Below, one piece after another: positions 20,545-32,400 of a stretch of DNA of 64,000 nucleotides (its first letter is position 1; the number at the start of each line of letters is the position of its first letter). The translations under genes and the position numbers were made by a program. Where the stretch lies: assembly GCA_024195265.1 (NCBI GenBank), contig JAJLRJ010000001.1, positions 56,764,202-56,828,201 on the forward strand. The letters are read 5' to 3'. The stretch comes from Dendrophyllia cribrosa. Its lineage: Eukaryota > Cnidaria > Anthozoa > Scleractinia > Dendrophylliidae. Below the pieces are notes generated by a model. The model saw only the letters and a program-made list of their open reading frames with translations, had not been told where the DNA came from and did no database searches.

Positions 20545-21369
20545 GAAAATGCAGTGACAAAGTGTTTCAAGCCCAGACCCGTTCCGTTCGCATTAAAGGA
20601 TGGTGATGGTGAAGAAAAGCCAATTGCCTTTGCTTCGGGTACTCAGTCTTCGAGCAAGCAAAACTACTCGATGATCGAAAAAGAAGCTTTAGCCATCATT
20701 TTTGGCGTAAAGAAATGCCATTAATATTTATTTGGTCGACGTTTTACCTTACAGACGGATCACAAACCCCTGGCGTTCCTGCTTGGTCTAAAACGTGGTA
20801 TCCCTGTGCTTGCTGTGTCTCGTTTGCAGCGATGGTCCGTTCAGTTGGCAGCTTATCAGTATGACATAGAGTATCGTGCCTTAAAGAACCATGCCAACGC
20901 CCATGCTTTGTCTCGTTTGCCACGGAAAACCGCAGAGAAAGCTGACGATTGGACTCAGGAGGCTGATCAAGTGAATCGTGTCCAAGTGGAGCGAGCACTA
21001 ATCACAGTGGCAAAGATTCGTGAAGCCACGCGAGGAGACCCTGTTCTCTCGCGCGCGATGTACTGCATTTTGCATGGATGGCCAGCCCAGGACGAAATTT
21101 CTGAAGAGCTCAAAGTTTATTACAATAAGCAAGACGAGTTTACTTTTGAAGATGGTTGTCTTCTTCGTGGAACCAGAGTAGTGATACCCGCCAATTGTCA
21201 ACCTGACTTGCTGTCGGAGTTACATTTGAATCATCCAGGCCTAGTAGTTCGCATGAAGTCCTTAGCCAGATTGCACGTGCGGTGGCCAAGTATGGATGAT
21301 GATGTTGAGCAGACAGTTAGAGATTGCCCTGACTGCCAAACAAATCGAAGCAAGAGTCCTTTATATTAA
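20545..21369 (+). pseudogene. Gypsy pol: RNase H and integrase zinc-finger region
   Basis: After the TTAA element the frame resumes as TKCFKPRPVPFALK and passes directly to DGDGEEKPIAFAS, so the reverse transcriptase palm (expected between these) is deleted. RNase H landmarks are SKSNYSMIEKEALAI and TLQTDHKPL, with one in-frame stop (TAA near 20723). Then follow the tether region (LSRLPRK) and an HHCC finger, ELHLNHPG with DCPDCQ. The frame ends at 21369. RNase H would degrade template RNA and the finger belongs to integrase. Confidence 0.75.
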
Positions 21370-21440
21370 AGGTTACCAATCCGTGGATTTGACCTAGTCG
21401 TCCTTGGCAGAGGATACATGTAGAATCTCCCATTTGCTGG

Positions 21441-21782
21441 AAGACAATTTACCACGGGCGTAGAGGGAGTGTCGGACACCTTATTGAGACTTATATAACG
21501 GAGTAACTGGTTAGCTTTCAGTTGAGGTTAGGGGTAGCAGTTTATATAGTTAAATTTAGGACAAAGGAACCCGAGAAGCTAGGTGGTACAGTAGTACGGT
21601 AGGCTATGTAAGCCTAAGCCCAGCTGAGGTCACAGGTTCAATCCTGAGTGGTGATTTTAGATTTTCTTTATTACACTTAAAACTTTATTGAAAATAAAAT
21701 TCTAAGTGTCGACATTACGTTATATAAGTCTCAAAAAGGTGTCCGACCCTCCATCTACGCCCGTGGTAAATTGTATCCCAAC
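21441..21782. mobile_element. MITE in Gypsy integrase with tRNA-like core
   Basis: Inverted arms of about 55 bp begin ACAATTTACCACGGGCG (21444) and end CGCCCGTGGTAAATTGT (21774), with GTGTCGGACACCTT and GACTTATATAACG inside. TTTGCTGG occurs immediately outside at 21433-21440 and 21783-21790, a possible 8-bp target duplication (hAT-like). It splits the Gypsy integrase frame. Confidence 0.65.
21575..21655 (+). other. tRNA-like segment with pol III A and B boxes inside the MITE
   Basis: TGGTACAGTAG (21583-21593) and GGTTCAATCCT (21634-21644) match A- and B-box consensus at tRNA-like spacing. A full cloverleaf is not obvious, so I regard it as a decayed tRNA or SINE head carried in the MITE. Confidence 0.4.
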
Positions 21783-21790
21783 TTTGCTGG

Positions 21791-22383
21791 TACATTAAAT
21801 GGCGGAATGTTTTTGATAGTGGTGGATGCTAAGTCGAAATGGATTGAAGTGTTTCTGATGCCCACAACAACTGCATCAGCCACTATTCAAGCTCTACGTT
21901 TCCTGTTTGCAACTCATGTTTACCTGAGGAGATAGTCTCGGATAATGGTCCGCAGTTCGTGGCGCAAGATTAGATTTCCTAAATTCTAACGGAATTCGCC
22001 AGTGCCTGTCCTCGCCTTATCACCCTGCCTCAAATGGTGAAGCTGAGCGAGCGGTGAGAACTTTCAAACAAGCAATGAAAACCATGAAGGCTGAACTCGG
22101 TACTCAAGCGGAGAAGTTGGCACGATTCCTGCCTGGGTTATTGGACAACCCCACATATTGGAACTTCTAATGGGACGGAGAATTCGTACTCGATTGGATA
22201 TTCTGCATCCGGATTTATCAGCAAGAATTTCTGAGAAGTCCAAGACAGCTGACCACTCTACTCCACGTGTTTTCGACATTGGAGAACCAGTGATGGTTAA
22301 AGATTATCGAGATCGTAACTGACCATGGACCAAAGGAGTTGTTCAAGATCGATTGGGGCCTGTTAAACCGCGTCCAAGTTGGT
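21791..22383 (+). pseudogene. Gypsy integrase core, degenerate
   Basis: Reads GGMFLIVVDAKSKWIEVF, then (after a shift near 21920) EEIVSDNGPQFVA and SSPYHPASNGEAERAVRTFK, the second Asp and Glu regions of the DDE integrase core. The C-terminal part (HPDLSARISEK, VMVKDYRDRN) has frameshifts and a stop near 22320. It is interrupted at 22384 by the Pack-MULE-like element. Confidence 0.7.
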
Positions 22384-22393
22384 GGCTTGTTTT

Positions 22394-23220
22394 AGGCTCG
22401 ATTTCCGTCGCTTTCTCGCGTCCGGTCTCTGAGCCTCGCCGAGAAGAACGGCTGGACGCGTGGGCCACCGATCGTGTCTGTGACGTAAATTCAAAATTTA
22501 ATTAAAGCATCGCTACTGGTCACCGGATATGTCAAACACACGTGATGTTGCGCCAGAACTTGTCAATATATGTGTGAAATACAGTGAGTTTCATCCACAG
22601 CAATGAGGCACAATCTCTCTTCATAGACCACTCGACAACATCTTCCTTCATCAATCAAAACACAAAAATGACTCCAAAGACGATCACGCAGTCTCCCTTT
22701 TCAACGGCTTTTTTCTCCTCCTCGTCCTTTTGATTTTCGCCAAGAAACTCGGCAGCAATGGCTATTGATTTTAGGAATTTTACTTGATCTTCCATTAGCG
22801 AAGTCGGGGTGAAATTACGGCAGCAATAGACTTAAAACTCGTCTCTTTCACAATATCGAAAATCATCGGTGCGAATTGGAAAATAAGAGACTTTCCTGAT
22901 CCCGTACTGGGGTTGAATAACGAACAAATCTTCACCGTCAACCAGCTTTTCCAGCGCTTTCCGTTGTAAAACTTTGAGATTTTCAAGTTTAAATCTCTCT
23001 ACAACACGATCGCACGCCAAAATCAAACGACTCCTTCGCGATCTTGAAATTCCGCCATTTTGAAATTATGCTCTAGAAAAATAATTTATTCTCCTGCTCG
23101 ATTTGAGCAGGTAAGTTTCTGAATGGAGGAAATTAACAATAACACGTTCACGCGTCCAGCCGTCTTTTCGGGAGAGGAGCGCGGGCTCGTTTCCCGAACA
23201 GCGGCTGGTAGTCGAGCCAA
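22394..23220. mobile_element. Pack-MULE-like element carrying a RecQ fragment
   Basis: An 827-bp insertion flanked by the 10-bp direct repeat GGCTTGTTTT (22384-22393, 23221-23230). Its removal restores the Gypsy reading frame (VGGLF-WKRHVDHL). Ends start GGCTCGA at both sides, and GGCTGGACGCGTG / CACGCGTCCAGCC lies about 60-75 bp in, giving long imperfect inverted ends. Nine- or ten-bp duplication with long terminal repeats is usual for Mutator-like elements. There is no transposase; the cargo is a helicase fragment. Confidence 0.65.
22680..23059 (-). pseudogene. RecQ-like helicase fragment (captured, frameshifted)
   Basis: Begins at ATGGCGGAATTTC (23059) and reads in pieces: VVERFKLENLKVLQRKALEK, LVDGEDLFVIQP, then after shifts GSGKSLIFQFAPMIFDI (Walker A) and SIAAVISP followed by LMEDQVKFLKSI. 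This order is the start of a RecQ-family superfamily 2 helicase: Q-motif-like region, motif I GSGKS, motif Ia VxSPLxSLMxDQ. DEAH box and later motifs are absent. At least two frameshifts and an early stop make it non-functional. Confidence 0.6.
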
Positions 23221-23230
23221 GGCTTGTTTT

Positions 23231-23573
23231 GGAAACGACACGTGGATCACTTGAGATCATTATCTGGTTCAAAGGTCGCAGACCTGACCGACCAAGAACC
23301 CTTGGACGAAACACCGTTATCAGTTCCACTGTCTTCACGTGAGCCAGTTAGTCCAGCAGATGATAGTCATGGTTCTCCGTCAATTCAATTCAACTTGCCT
23401 GTTTCGCCATAAGAGCAACATGAGGAGAAACCCGATTCACCACCTTCTTCACCCGTGTTATCACAAGGCTCAGCGACTCAAACGACTGAAGTTCCAGTAT
23501 CAACGCCACAAGTTAACCGATACCCAACTAGGGTACTTAACAAGCCCAGACGCCTGATTAAGGAGATGTAATT
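23231..23573 (+). pseudogene. Gypsy pol C-terminus
   Basis: Continues WKRHVDHLRSLSGSK into a Ser/Pro-rich tail (SVPLSSREPVSPADD), a stop near 23410 and a final RYPTRVLNKPRRLIKEM before TAA. The RYPTR-x-RK/P-PxRL end is typical of Gypsy Mag-type polyproteins. Confidence 0.65.
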
Positions 23574-23616
23574 TGAACAATTAACTTGAACAATTGACTT
23601 TAATTAATTTACTTTT

Positions 23617-23629
23617 AGGAGGGAGGAAG
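23617..23629 (+). promoter_or_regulatory. Polypurine tract
   Basis: AGGAGGGAGGAAG lies immediately before the 3' LTR start TGTTATG, as needed for plus-strand priming. Confidence 0.8.
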
Positions 23630-23798
23630 TGTTATGAAGTGTTAATTACTCCCAAAGATGTTATGCTGTAGACATTTCATATGAAACTAATTAATATGCA
23701 CGTGCTTGAGTTGTATTTTGTTCTTCAGTTCTTCTTGTCGTGTGTAATAGAGTCGGTTTAAGAAGTTGAAAGGCTGCGTTTAACTAAAGTACACAACA
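23630..23798 (+). repeat. 3' LTR of the Gypsy element
   Basis: 169 bp, TGTTATGAAG to AGTACACAACA, uninterrupted. Contains no MITE, in contrast to the 5' LTR. Confidence 0.85.
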
Positions 23799-24093
23799 CG
23801 ATTCGGGTGCGACATTTGCTGCGATTTCCCAAAAATCGCCGCCAAGTTGCATCAGGTTTTGAACATGTTCGAAACCTCTGCGACATCGCGCGACAAATCG
23901 CTCCCAAATCGCACTGAAATCGCCGCTGGCTTACAAACGCAATTTGAAGATGCAACTTGTGCACGATAAAAATTGCACAAAAAATCGCCTGTGAAAACGG
24001 GCCTTTTAAGGCGTCTTAATTCAGTGGGATCATCAATTCCTGATTTTGTCTCTTGACAGACTTTGATGTACATTATCTATCTTTCACTTTTAG

Positions 24094-24218
24094 ATGCGGT
24101 TGAATTGGAACTCAACAAAGTTTTAAACGAGCCGGCTGATTTTCAGTCGATTGAGAAAAAGGTTACTCCTAAAACGCTTACAAGCTGTACGACGAATGCA
24201 TTATTCAAGTCATTTGAG
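24094..24218 (+). CDS. Gene A exon 2: helical N-terminal segment
   Basis: Acceptor TTTTAG, donor GAG|GTGAGT. Reads AVELELNKVLNEPADF and ends NALFKSFE. The leading two bases complete the phase-1 codon left by exon 325-616. No domain recognised; predicted helical. Confidence 0.6.
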
Positions 24219-26390
24219 GTGAGTTGTGGATCATGAAGGTATACTGATTTGAAAACTAATTTTGACATGGCTGTCAAGCACGCATTAAAACATTTGAGAT
24301 ACCTTGTACAAGTTTTTAGATTTATAGTTTACAGCAAGAACTTTAATTACTTTGTGTAGATTACTTTGTGTTGATTTATCACTGTGTTGTGTCAGCTAAT
24401 GCTACAACCGGCTACCTACAGTATTTATTCGATTAAGCGCCCTGGGCGCTTATTAAATTTTTGGACCTTTGCAACTTAACAATCTTCGTCGCAAGTGGAG
24501 GTTGGGTGCCCGGGGGATGCCAAGGGGCAGCAATGCAGTCCCACCAGCCCCATACAGAAGACCGCCTACGTGGCCGGCACTGCCCGCAACCCAGCCACGA
24601 GCCCCCACACAGCGCTTATTCGAGGCTGGGCGTTTTTTAACTTATTCTACCCACAGGGTGGGCGCTTTTTTGAGGTGGGCGCTTATTCGAGGTTGAGCGC
24701 TTAATCGAATAAATAAGGTATTTATGTTACTGAAGGCTTTTTTTAAAGCGACAGACGTGTCTCTTTCGGACATGTAGATACTATAATAACTTTTCTAATA
24801 TACTGTAATGATAACAACGTTTTTGGGGGAAGGCTTTCGCCCCACAAACCCTGGAAGTATGCGTAAAAGGATGACCAACCGTAATTGGCAGAAATGGCAG
24901 TAAAAAATTACAAAAATTGATGAATTGAAGTAAATGACGATTACATTTTTATCTCCAGTTACATCCTCCAACCATGATCACCCTCGTTTGTTGTCTTAGA
25001 AATGATCCACAATTCCTCTGTACCCAGTATCACTGCCCAGTATTTACGGTAAATACTGGGGCCGAAGGTGGGTAGAATACAATGACCCAGAACGAGAGCC
25101 TATTAATGGACTCCTGCCTAGACTTACCATCTCTGGATTTATTCTTTTGTTGTTCATTCTTCCGCAGGTGAATAAAATACTCAAAGATTTAGTGAAAAGT
25201 GCGGTAAACCCCGAGACAGACGAGATCGAAACGTTGTCTAATTCAGTGGATGAATTTACTTGCGCTTTCATAGACCCGCTACGATCGGACAGTGATACCA
25301 GAAACACGTTTAAAAGCTGTTTGGATTTTGTGGTGGATAAAGCCATTGATACAGAACAGAAGGAGGTAACGAACATGAATGTATTAGAAGTAATTAATCA
25401 CAGATTATGAGAGTGCGTCTGAAGTACTTATACCCTCATACCCTCAGGCACTCATACCCTCACTGTTGACATATGGACTAACGGAATTTCTCTCATTGAA
25501 GCACGTCGATCAAATGTTCCCCTATGTATAGCTATTATTTCTAGGCGTTAATAGGTGTTTTATCAATTTAAACGATATTTAGATGCTTTTCTCGTAATAA
25601 TTGCTTCCTCAAACAACATTGCATTTGTAAATATAGGTTGCGTTTCTTTTAAACAATCTTAATCCGGATTCTGCGATGGAAAATTGGATTATCGGTTCCG
25701 TATAGGTACAAACCAATCTTAGATTGTGATCTGAAGGATCCACCTTGGTATCTGAATCTGATTCATGTTAGATTGTGCGTCTCTTTGTATTCGGCGAACT
25801 ACAATCATTGTCAGATGTCGTTGGAACATCCTTCTCCATTCCCTTTTTCAATGTTGGATCACACAATGAACGCGCGTATTTATTCCTTTTTTCCAACAAC
25901 ATTCAAACGTGGGAAGGGAGGGACCATCATTTATACACCATCCAACGTTTTGGCAGAAATTGTAGTTTTGGATCCATTGCAAGTTGTCTTGCAGAACCAA
26001 CACACAAACAAAATACGCGCGAGTTCTCAACAAAACCTCCACCCAAGGCCCGGTTGCACTTAAAGTGGCTCGCAATGGTTCCCAGCATTTTCCATCACTT
26101 ACACTTTGAAGGATTAATACCATTATTTATCACTTGATCGGTGCCACAATAATGGTATCAACCAAATGCGCAGTCATTATTGATCAAGTTATGGTCTCTT
26201 TTATGATGCAAGAGGCTATCATAGCAACAGTATAACCTGTTTTAAGTTACTTTTTGACACTATCTTTAAGTAATTTCACAAAACCAATGTTTATTTCTGG
26301 ATTAATTTAATACCAGTATACAAATAGTAAGGTTTGAAATGTTATTGCGATTTATTTGAAATCAAACATACAGAATTTTTTTATTCTTGC

Positions 26391-26424
<34 letters not shown>

Positions 26425-29400
26425 ATATTTTAAGATGTCTATGTGTCATTTTCAATGCGAAATCCTAAACGCGCAAAATTTCACTTTTACTGATTTCGAA
26501 GTTTCTTGTTTATCGTCGTCATGGTAACATCGATTTTACCAGAAAATATATCTTGCCAAACTTTAATTCAAAACCAGTTAGTGGTGAAAATTTCACGTCG
26601 ATCTGACTCGGAAAAGACCGGCTTACAAGCCGATTGAAAATGTAGGTAAATATATGTACCGTATACCATATTTTAAGATGTCTATGTGGCATTTTCAATG
26701 CGAAATCTTAAACGCGCAAAATTTCACTTTTAATGATTTCGAAGTTTCTTGTTTATCGTCGTCATGGTAATATCGATTTTACCAGAAAATATATCTTGCC
26801 AAACTTTAATTCAAAACCAGTTAGTGGTGAAAATATCACGTCGATCTGACTTGGAAAAGACCGCTTACAAGCCGATTGAAAATGTAGGTATGGTCTCCAG
26901 AAAACTGTATCGAAACACCTTAATTATAGCTACATAGGTTTACTGTAGTTTAAGCTACAATCGGCGACAATTTGTTGAGACACTTTCGTTTAAAGGGGTA
27001 CGTTTTGTGAAAACGTGTTAAAAAAGAAGAATCAGCGTAAAAAAAAAAGCACACATAAACCACGATAGAGTAAAATTTTTCCCTCTTTTGTACTTGTGTT
27101 TATTTCATCCGTTTATGTGCTTAGCTCATCAGTTAGGAGTTTATGTGTATTTTTTGCAAGCACAAAACTCAATGGCGCTGCGCCCGTGTGCTTATTTTTT
27201 GACATTTATTTTTATTGATTATAGCATACATTCATTTGCGATATAACATTAATATAATATTTCACATAGAATAAAGAAAAATAGAATGGTGTGCTTCAGA
27301 GATTGCAAAGTTTGTCTTCCCAATTTTATCGAGAAAAGGCTAGACGTGGTGCTTTAACTTGGACTAACCTCCATATTTCATTTCTTTGCTTTCTTACTTT
27401 TCATCAGTTTATCTCCCACCCCGTGGTTTATAACCTGCTAAATTCAAGATGGTACCGTTCGTTTACCTCAGTGAGAAAAAAGCCATGGACAAGTGCCAGC
27501 CGCTGGGGATATCTGTTTCTTAACCTGTTGCCCGTGCTGGATATGATCTTTTCCCCTATTTTCTTCGCATTGTTCTTTATTGTTCATTTGGTTAACGAGA
27601 ACTTAAGAAAGGCAAGAGGTTTGTATTCCACGAAAACCCCAAAATCCCAAACGGTCGATGAATAAATCAAAATCAAAATCAAGAGCGTTGAGGAATACAA
27701 TGCAAGAGTTAAACCAACATACTTCCCTTGGAAGAAAACCTTGCTCTGAACCCTGGCTGCCCAAGCTTTTAGGTGGAGAATAAAAAAATCCCGAAAGCCT
27801 GGTAAGACTGGTTTTCATTCAAATCACCTAAATGACTTCTGGAAAGCCGGATTTTGACCAAAAATGTAAAAGTAGTCTTTTTCAGCACTTGCCGCCAACC
27901 TGGTTTGAAAACATGACTTCGATACAATACAATATTTAATACAATACAATACAATATTTTTATTTCAACTCACACAAGATCTTTACAAAAAAGAAAAAGA
28001 AAATAATTTAAAAATAAAACTAGATTATAAATATAGAAAAGAAAAACCAAAGAAAAAAGCCAAAAGCCTGGTTTGTATTTTAAAAGGTTCCGCAGAAAGT
28101 GAGATATGTCTGGCTTTTGGTGGGCTTTTTGGGGGTCATTCTCAGCTGCAGCCTGGTTCGAAAGCGGAAAACGTTACCTGTTAAGGTTGATAAGCCTCGT
28201 TTGGGCAGAAACGAAACAAGAGCAGTAGTCTCTTTAATGTCGGTTTTCTGTTTCTTTTTACAGATATAGAATGTACGCACATTTTGCCTTCTAAACTCCT
28301 AAGAAATTATTACTTGTTATTTCTTGAATACGATTTCTTAAATATTTAAGGTATTTATATCACCTTGTATGGTATCATCGGTATATTTTAAGTACATTTT
28401 TATCTGACCGCTTTTGGATTTTTAACTAAGAAAGAGTTCTTACCTTGTAGAAACTGAATTATGCTTCGTTGTGACGCTGAACCAAAAAGCCACATGTGCA
28501 GAAGAAGCGTTTAAATTGATCCAAAAGACCATCAGTTACACAATTCACAAATATGGCTACCCCTCTGCTAACTACAGTGTCATTCTACGTGATGAGGACA
28601 ACGCTCCCAGTACCATCAACTTTAAAGAGATTTGCTCCAGTGTCTCCTCATTACAGAACAGAGTGGAAGAATTGTCGAAGTCAAATGCTTCCCCTCAACT
28701 CTATGAAGACCTCTGTGATGCTCGTGATGCTTTCAAAAGTCATGCTGTTCGTATAAAGGCGAAAAAGGTTAGGAATAGCATGAAGTGTAATATTTGGTCG
28801 AGAGGTATAAACAAAATGACAGTGCTGTTCTTTTCGTGATACAAGACAAAAGCGTTATCGGTTGTCTGATTTGTTACGTCCTCAAAAGCATTTAATCCTG
28901 AAGGATTCAGCCTACACGTGTTTGGCGTTCCATTCTTGTAGTTATGGTTAAGCTTTAACAGTAAACTTTACCAAAAACGTCTACGTCTTTTCCGAAACGC
29001 TTTTCGAGAAACACTATCAATTAACTATGTACTATACACTAACATAAGTGCTTTTCAGTTTACAGTAACCAGCAACACGCTTTCGTTTCTGAACAGGGAA
29101 CCTGTCGAGAAACAAACCCCTTCAGTATATTTGTATAGGTAATCACATGATTTCGAGTGCAATTTGGAATAAATGAGCACGAGTAAATTTTTCAAAGACC
29201 ACAAATTGCACGAGCCGCTTCGGCGAGTGCAATTTGTGGTCTTTGAAAAATTTACGAGTGCTCATTTATTCCAAATTGCACGAGAATAATCATGTGATTA
29301 CTTGTTAATAATATACATGCAAAAATTAATATCACGCTGCGATTAGATTGTTTTCGTTACAAAAATTCACTTTGCCACGCTTCGATTACTCCACTTCAGA

Positions 29401-32400
29401 TTGGTCGAAATTTTGACAGGCGAATTCATGCGTGAATACTTCATGCACTCTCTACAAGAACTGCATCACAAGTTTTTCGTCTTTCTTAGCCACTGTTAGA
29501 AACTTTGTAAAAGAACGAAGCAAAACATAGACGTCGCCATGGTTTTGCTCTTATCCGCAGACTGGTATTGTTGAAAGGATTCGACGTACGCTGCCGCCGT
29601 TTTGTTTATTCAGTTATTTACGCCGGATCGGAAAAGTCTTCAGTCAACGCTCTTGACGACTTTGAAAGCTAAAACAACGAGGTGAAAGCTTCCAAACGGT
29701 TTTTTGTCAGCACAGGAGAATGTTTAATTACAGGTCTGAGTTCATTTGCTCCACAGGACATTACCGAGGTTAGATTTAGACGCTTTTATGGCGCCTTTTT
29801 GCTTTCTTGTTGTAATGGGTGGACATTTCTTTCAAGCTAGAGGCCTTTAAACCACTTTGGCAGCTCCTTAACTCCCGATACTTGAACAGTTTATTCTTTC
29901 TATTTTAAACGTAAACAGTTATTGTCTATTGTAATTATATTGTTTAATTAGATTCTTAGGTTAGCATTTGTTTTAACTCCAGCGTAAAATTCATCACGGG
30001 TTTTCGTAGGCGCCTCATTGATTCTCCGCTTCGTTTTCTTTGTTGACTTGTACTCGTGTCCTTTTTTTCTCAAATCTCCTAGTATTTCTCAGTAATTAGA
30101 ACTTTTGTCTGTTTTCGTATTTTGAATCAGTTTTCTTTCAAGACTTTCTATTAAAATTCCGTTATACTGTTTGAATCTTGTTTAATTTGTGTCCGCCATT
30201 TTGTTTCTACATGGCTCGAAATCTGTTCAGCTATCCTAACTGTCAATCATTTTAATTTCAACTTTTTGCACTCAATTTCACCTTTTTGCACTCAATTTCA
30301 ACTTTCTGCACTGTTTGGGATTAATTGACATTCTCTCAGCCAATCAGAATGCAGAAATTTTTGCATGTATATTATTAAGTGAGTAACAAGCCTTCCTTCT
30401 CTATCCTCACCCCCCTTATACCCCCTCCCCCCACCCCATTTAAAGCCAGATATTCCAATAAGGGTTTTGAAATTTCTGTCAATTTTGTATGTGTTTTTTC
30501 TTAAGGTACTTGTGGTGTTTACAAATGACAAGTTAAGTAAGGTTTGTGCTGAATATCAAGATCTTAATCCTGTCCTCGATGAGATCGCAAAGTTGGGTGT
30601 TCAAGTTATTCCTGTTGGCATTGGAGAAGAAGTCAAACCATCAGAGCTTGGAAAAATTGCCAGAAAAAATCCAACTGCCCTTCACTTTGGGGAATACGAA
30701 GCACCGGAAACATTAGGAAATGCGATTATTCAAGGTAAAAGAAGCTTTCTCACTTCCATTTTTGCTAGCACAGATAGCATGAATTCAGTGATGTTCATGG
30801 AATCCCCTATACGTGTGCTTTCTGACAAATATCTGATGTTACTAGGCTTAGCTTGGTGTTTAGTTATGCAGCAAATGCTTGAGGTTCTAAAAGTGGCGGT
30901 CGTCAAATCTTAACAAACAGTAGCTAACAATAATAGGACGGGGTAATTTCGCTCGCTGTTGGAGGGCTGACAAGCACTAGAATGAGTAAACTATTTAAAA
31001 AAAGACACTTATTCATCAAACAGACAGAATAAACTATAATACAATGATAAAAACTATGAACCCTTCTTTTATCTCTTCTTCTCAGTATTGAGTATGTGTC
31101 TTTATTATTGTAACTAGTCTGTTGGAAAATGAAATGATTTGGTTTCCTCTGTGTTTAACAGGTGTGGAGGGAAAGGACATCTTTGGTAAGAACTGTTGAT
31201 GTTGTAGCGTCGAGTTTGAGTAACTTTCTTATTCCTTGTTAGCCTGATTATTTTCGTTTTTGTGCTAGATACTTGTAGAAGTCTGTTGCCCATTTTCTGC
31301 TGAGGGGAAGTGTTCATTTATTCAGAATTTTAAAACTAAGAACAGGTTAACACGTGTTTTTGAAACCGCATCAGAAAGATAACTTCGTCTACTAATACTG
31401 ATTTTATTTTATCCATCAGCTACACTGTTCCTTTCTTATTGTTAGGCATTTTTCATCTTAAGTAAAGTATTATCGTAAAGCTTCTTTCAATTTGAAGAAC
31501 ATATTATATTCACAAATGTAACAAAATGTTACCATGACTACGTCGTTCAAAACCAGTGACGTTGTTCAGATCAGAAACAGAACGCTAGATCAGAGAGGTT
31601 TGTCTTCTTACGAATGGTTTTTGTCTCTCTGTTCATCTTTCATATTAAGTCCTTTTGCAAGGCCTTGATCGTTTTCCTTTTTTTCATTCACAGATCTTTA
31701 CCTGGATTACTTCACAACTCCATGCTTCATCTTTATTCGTGATACACTAAGCTACATAGCGATTCTTGTCCTGCACTTTGGTTTTTGTCAGTCACCTCCA
31801 ACCATTGCCTTCTCCCCGCTGGAATGGATCATTTTTATTCTCTTTCTTGGTCGCATTTTAATAGAGGTTGATCAATTCATGGGTGCTAAAAATCCTGAGA
31901 AAAAATCAGCACGGCAAAGGTCGCACCAAGGTTCGAGCTATGTTAACGTTGTATGTTCACCACCCGATGAAAGCCAAACTATGATGAAGGAATCAGAGGA
32001 AAATGTTGTTATTAAAAATTTCTCTAATTATTTCAGGTACATATTGTTATCTATTTCCTGCCGGTTATAACGGGCAAATTTTACAATATTTGTAAAAATA
32101 TTCATTACACAATGTTTTCGACTGGATAGACACTTCTTCATTGTCTTTGACATTATATGGTCAAACTTTAATTTTATTATTTCATCCATGGACTTCAAAA
32201 TTAAGTTATTGATAGTCACTTTGTACAACATAATAAACAGATAGTGCTGCGCAGTAGCTGTACTTAAATGGTTACATTTAAGGATTTTATCTTCAGTCTT
32301 AGGCTCTATTTACATGGAAAGGGGATGATCCTAGTGCTAGGATCATCCAAGCGCGACATGTTTTCTGCTTTCAGTTTACATGCGAAGGGTTGCATTTGGT

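Larger units (their letters stand above)
14554..23798 (+). mobile_element. Gypsy-type LTR retrotransposon, inactive, with four later insertions
   Basis: Two LTRs begin TGTTAT and end ACAACA. A primer-binding-site candidate follows the first and a purine tract precedes the second. Between them are gag with two CCHC knuckles, a protease-like region, RNase H, an HHCC zinc finger and an integrase core, the order of Gypsy (Mag/SURL-like) elements. The reverse transcriptase palm is missing. The element is broken by insertions at 14701, 16290, 21441 and 22394 and by stops and frameshifts. Flanking CAATT and CGATT are a possible 5-bp target duplication with one change. Confidence 0.8.
14454..24006. 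mobile_element. Outer MITE split by the nested insertions
   Basis: The left end AAGGCCCGTTTACAC and right end, inverted, AAGGCCCGTTTTCAC frame the island. Left interior (GCGATTTTTGTCGC) and right interior (GCGACAAATCGC, AAAAATTGCAC) are related inverted sequences. Flanking CTA and TTA suggest a mutated 3-bp target duplication, as in PIF/Harbinger elements. Removing the Gypsy insertion leaves about 310 bp. Confidence 0.5.
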
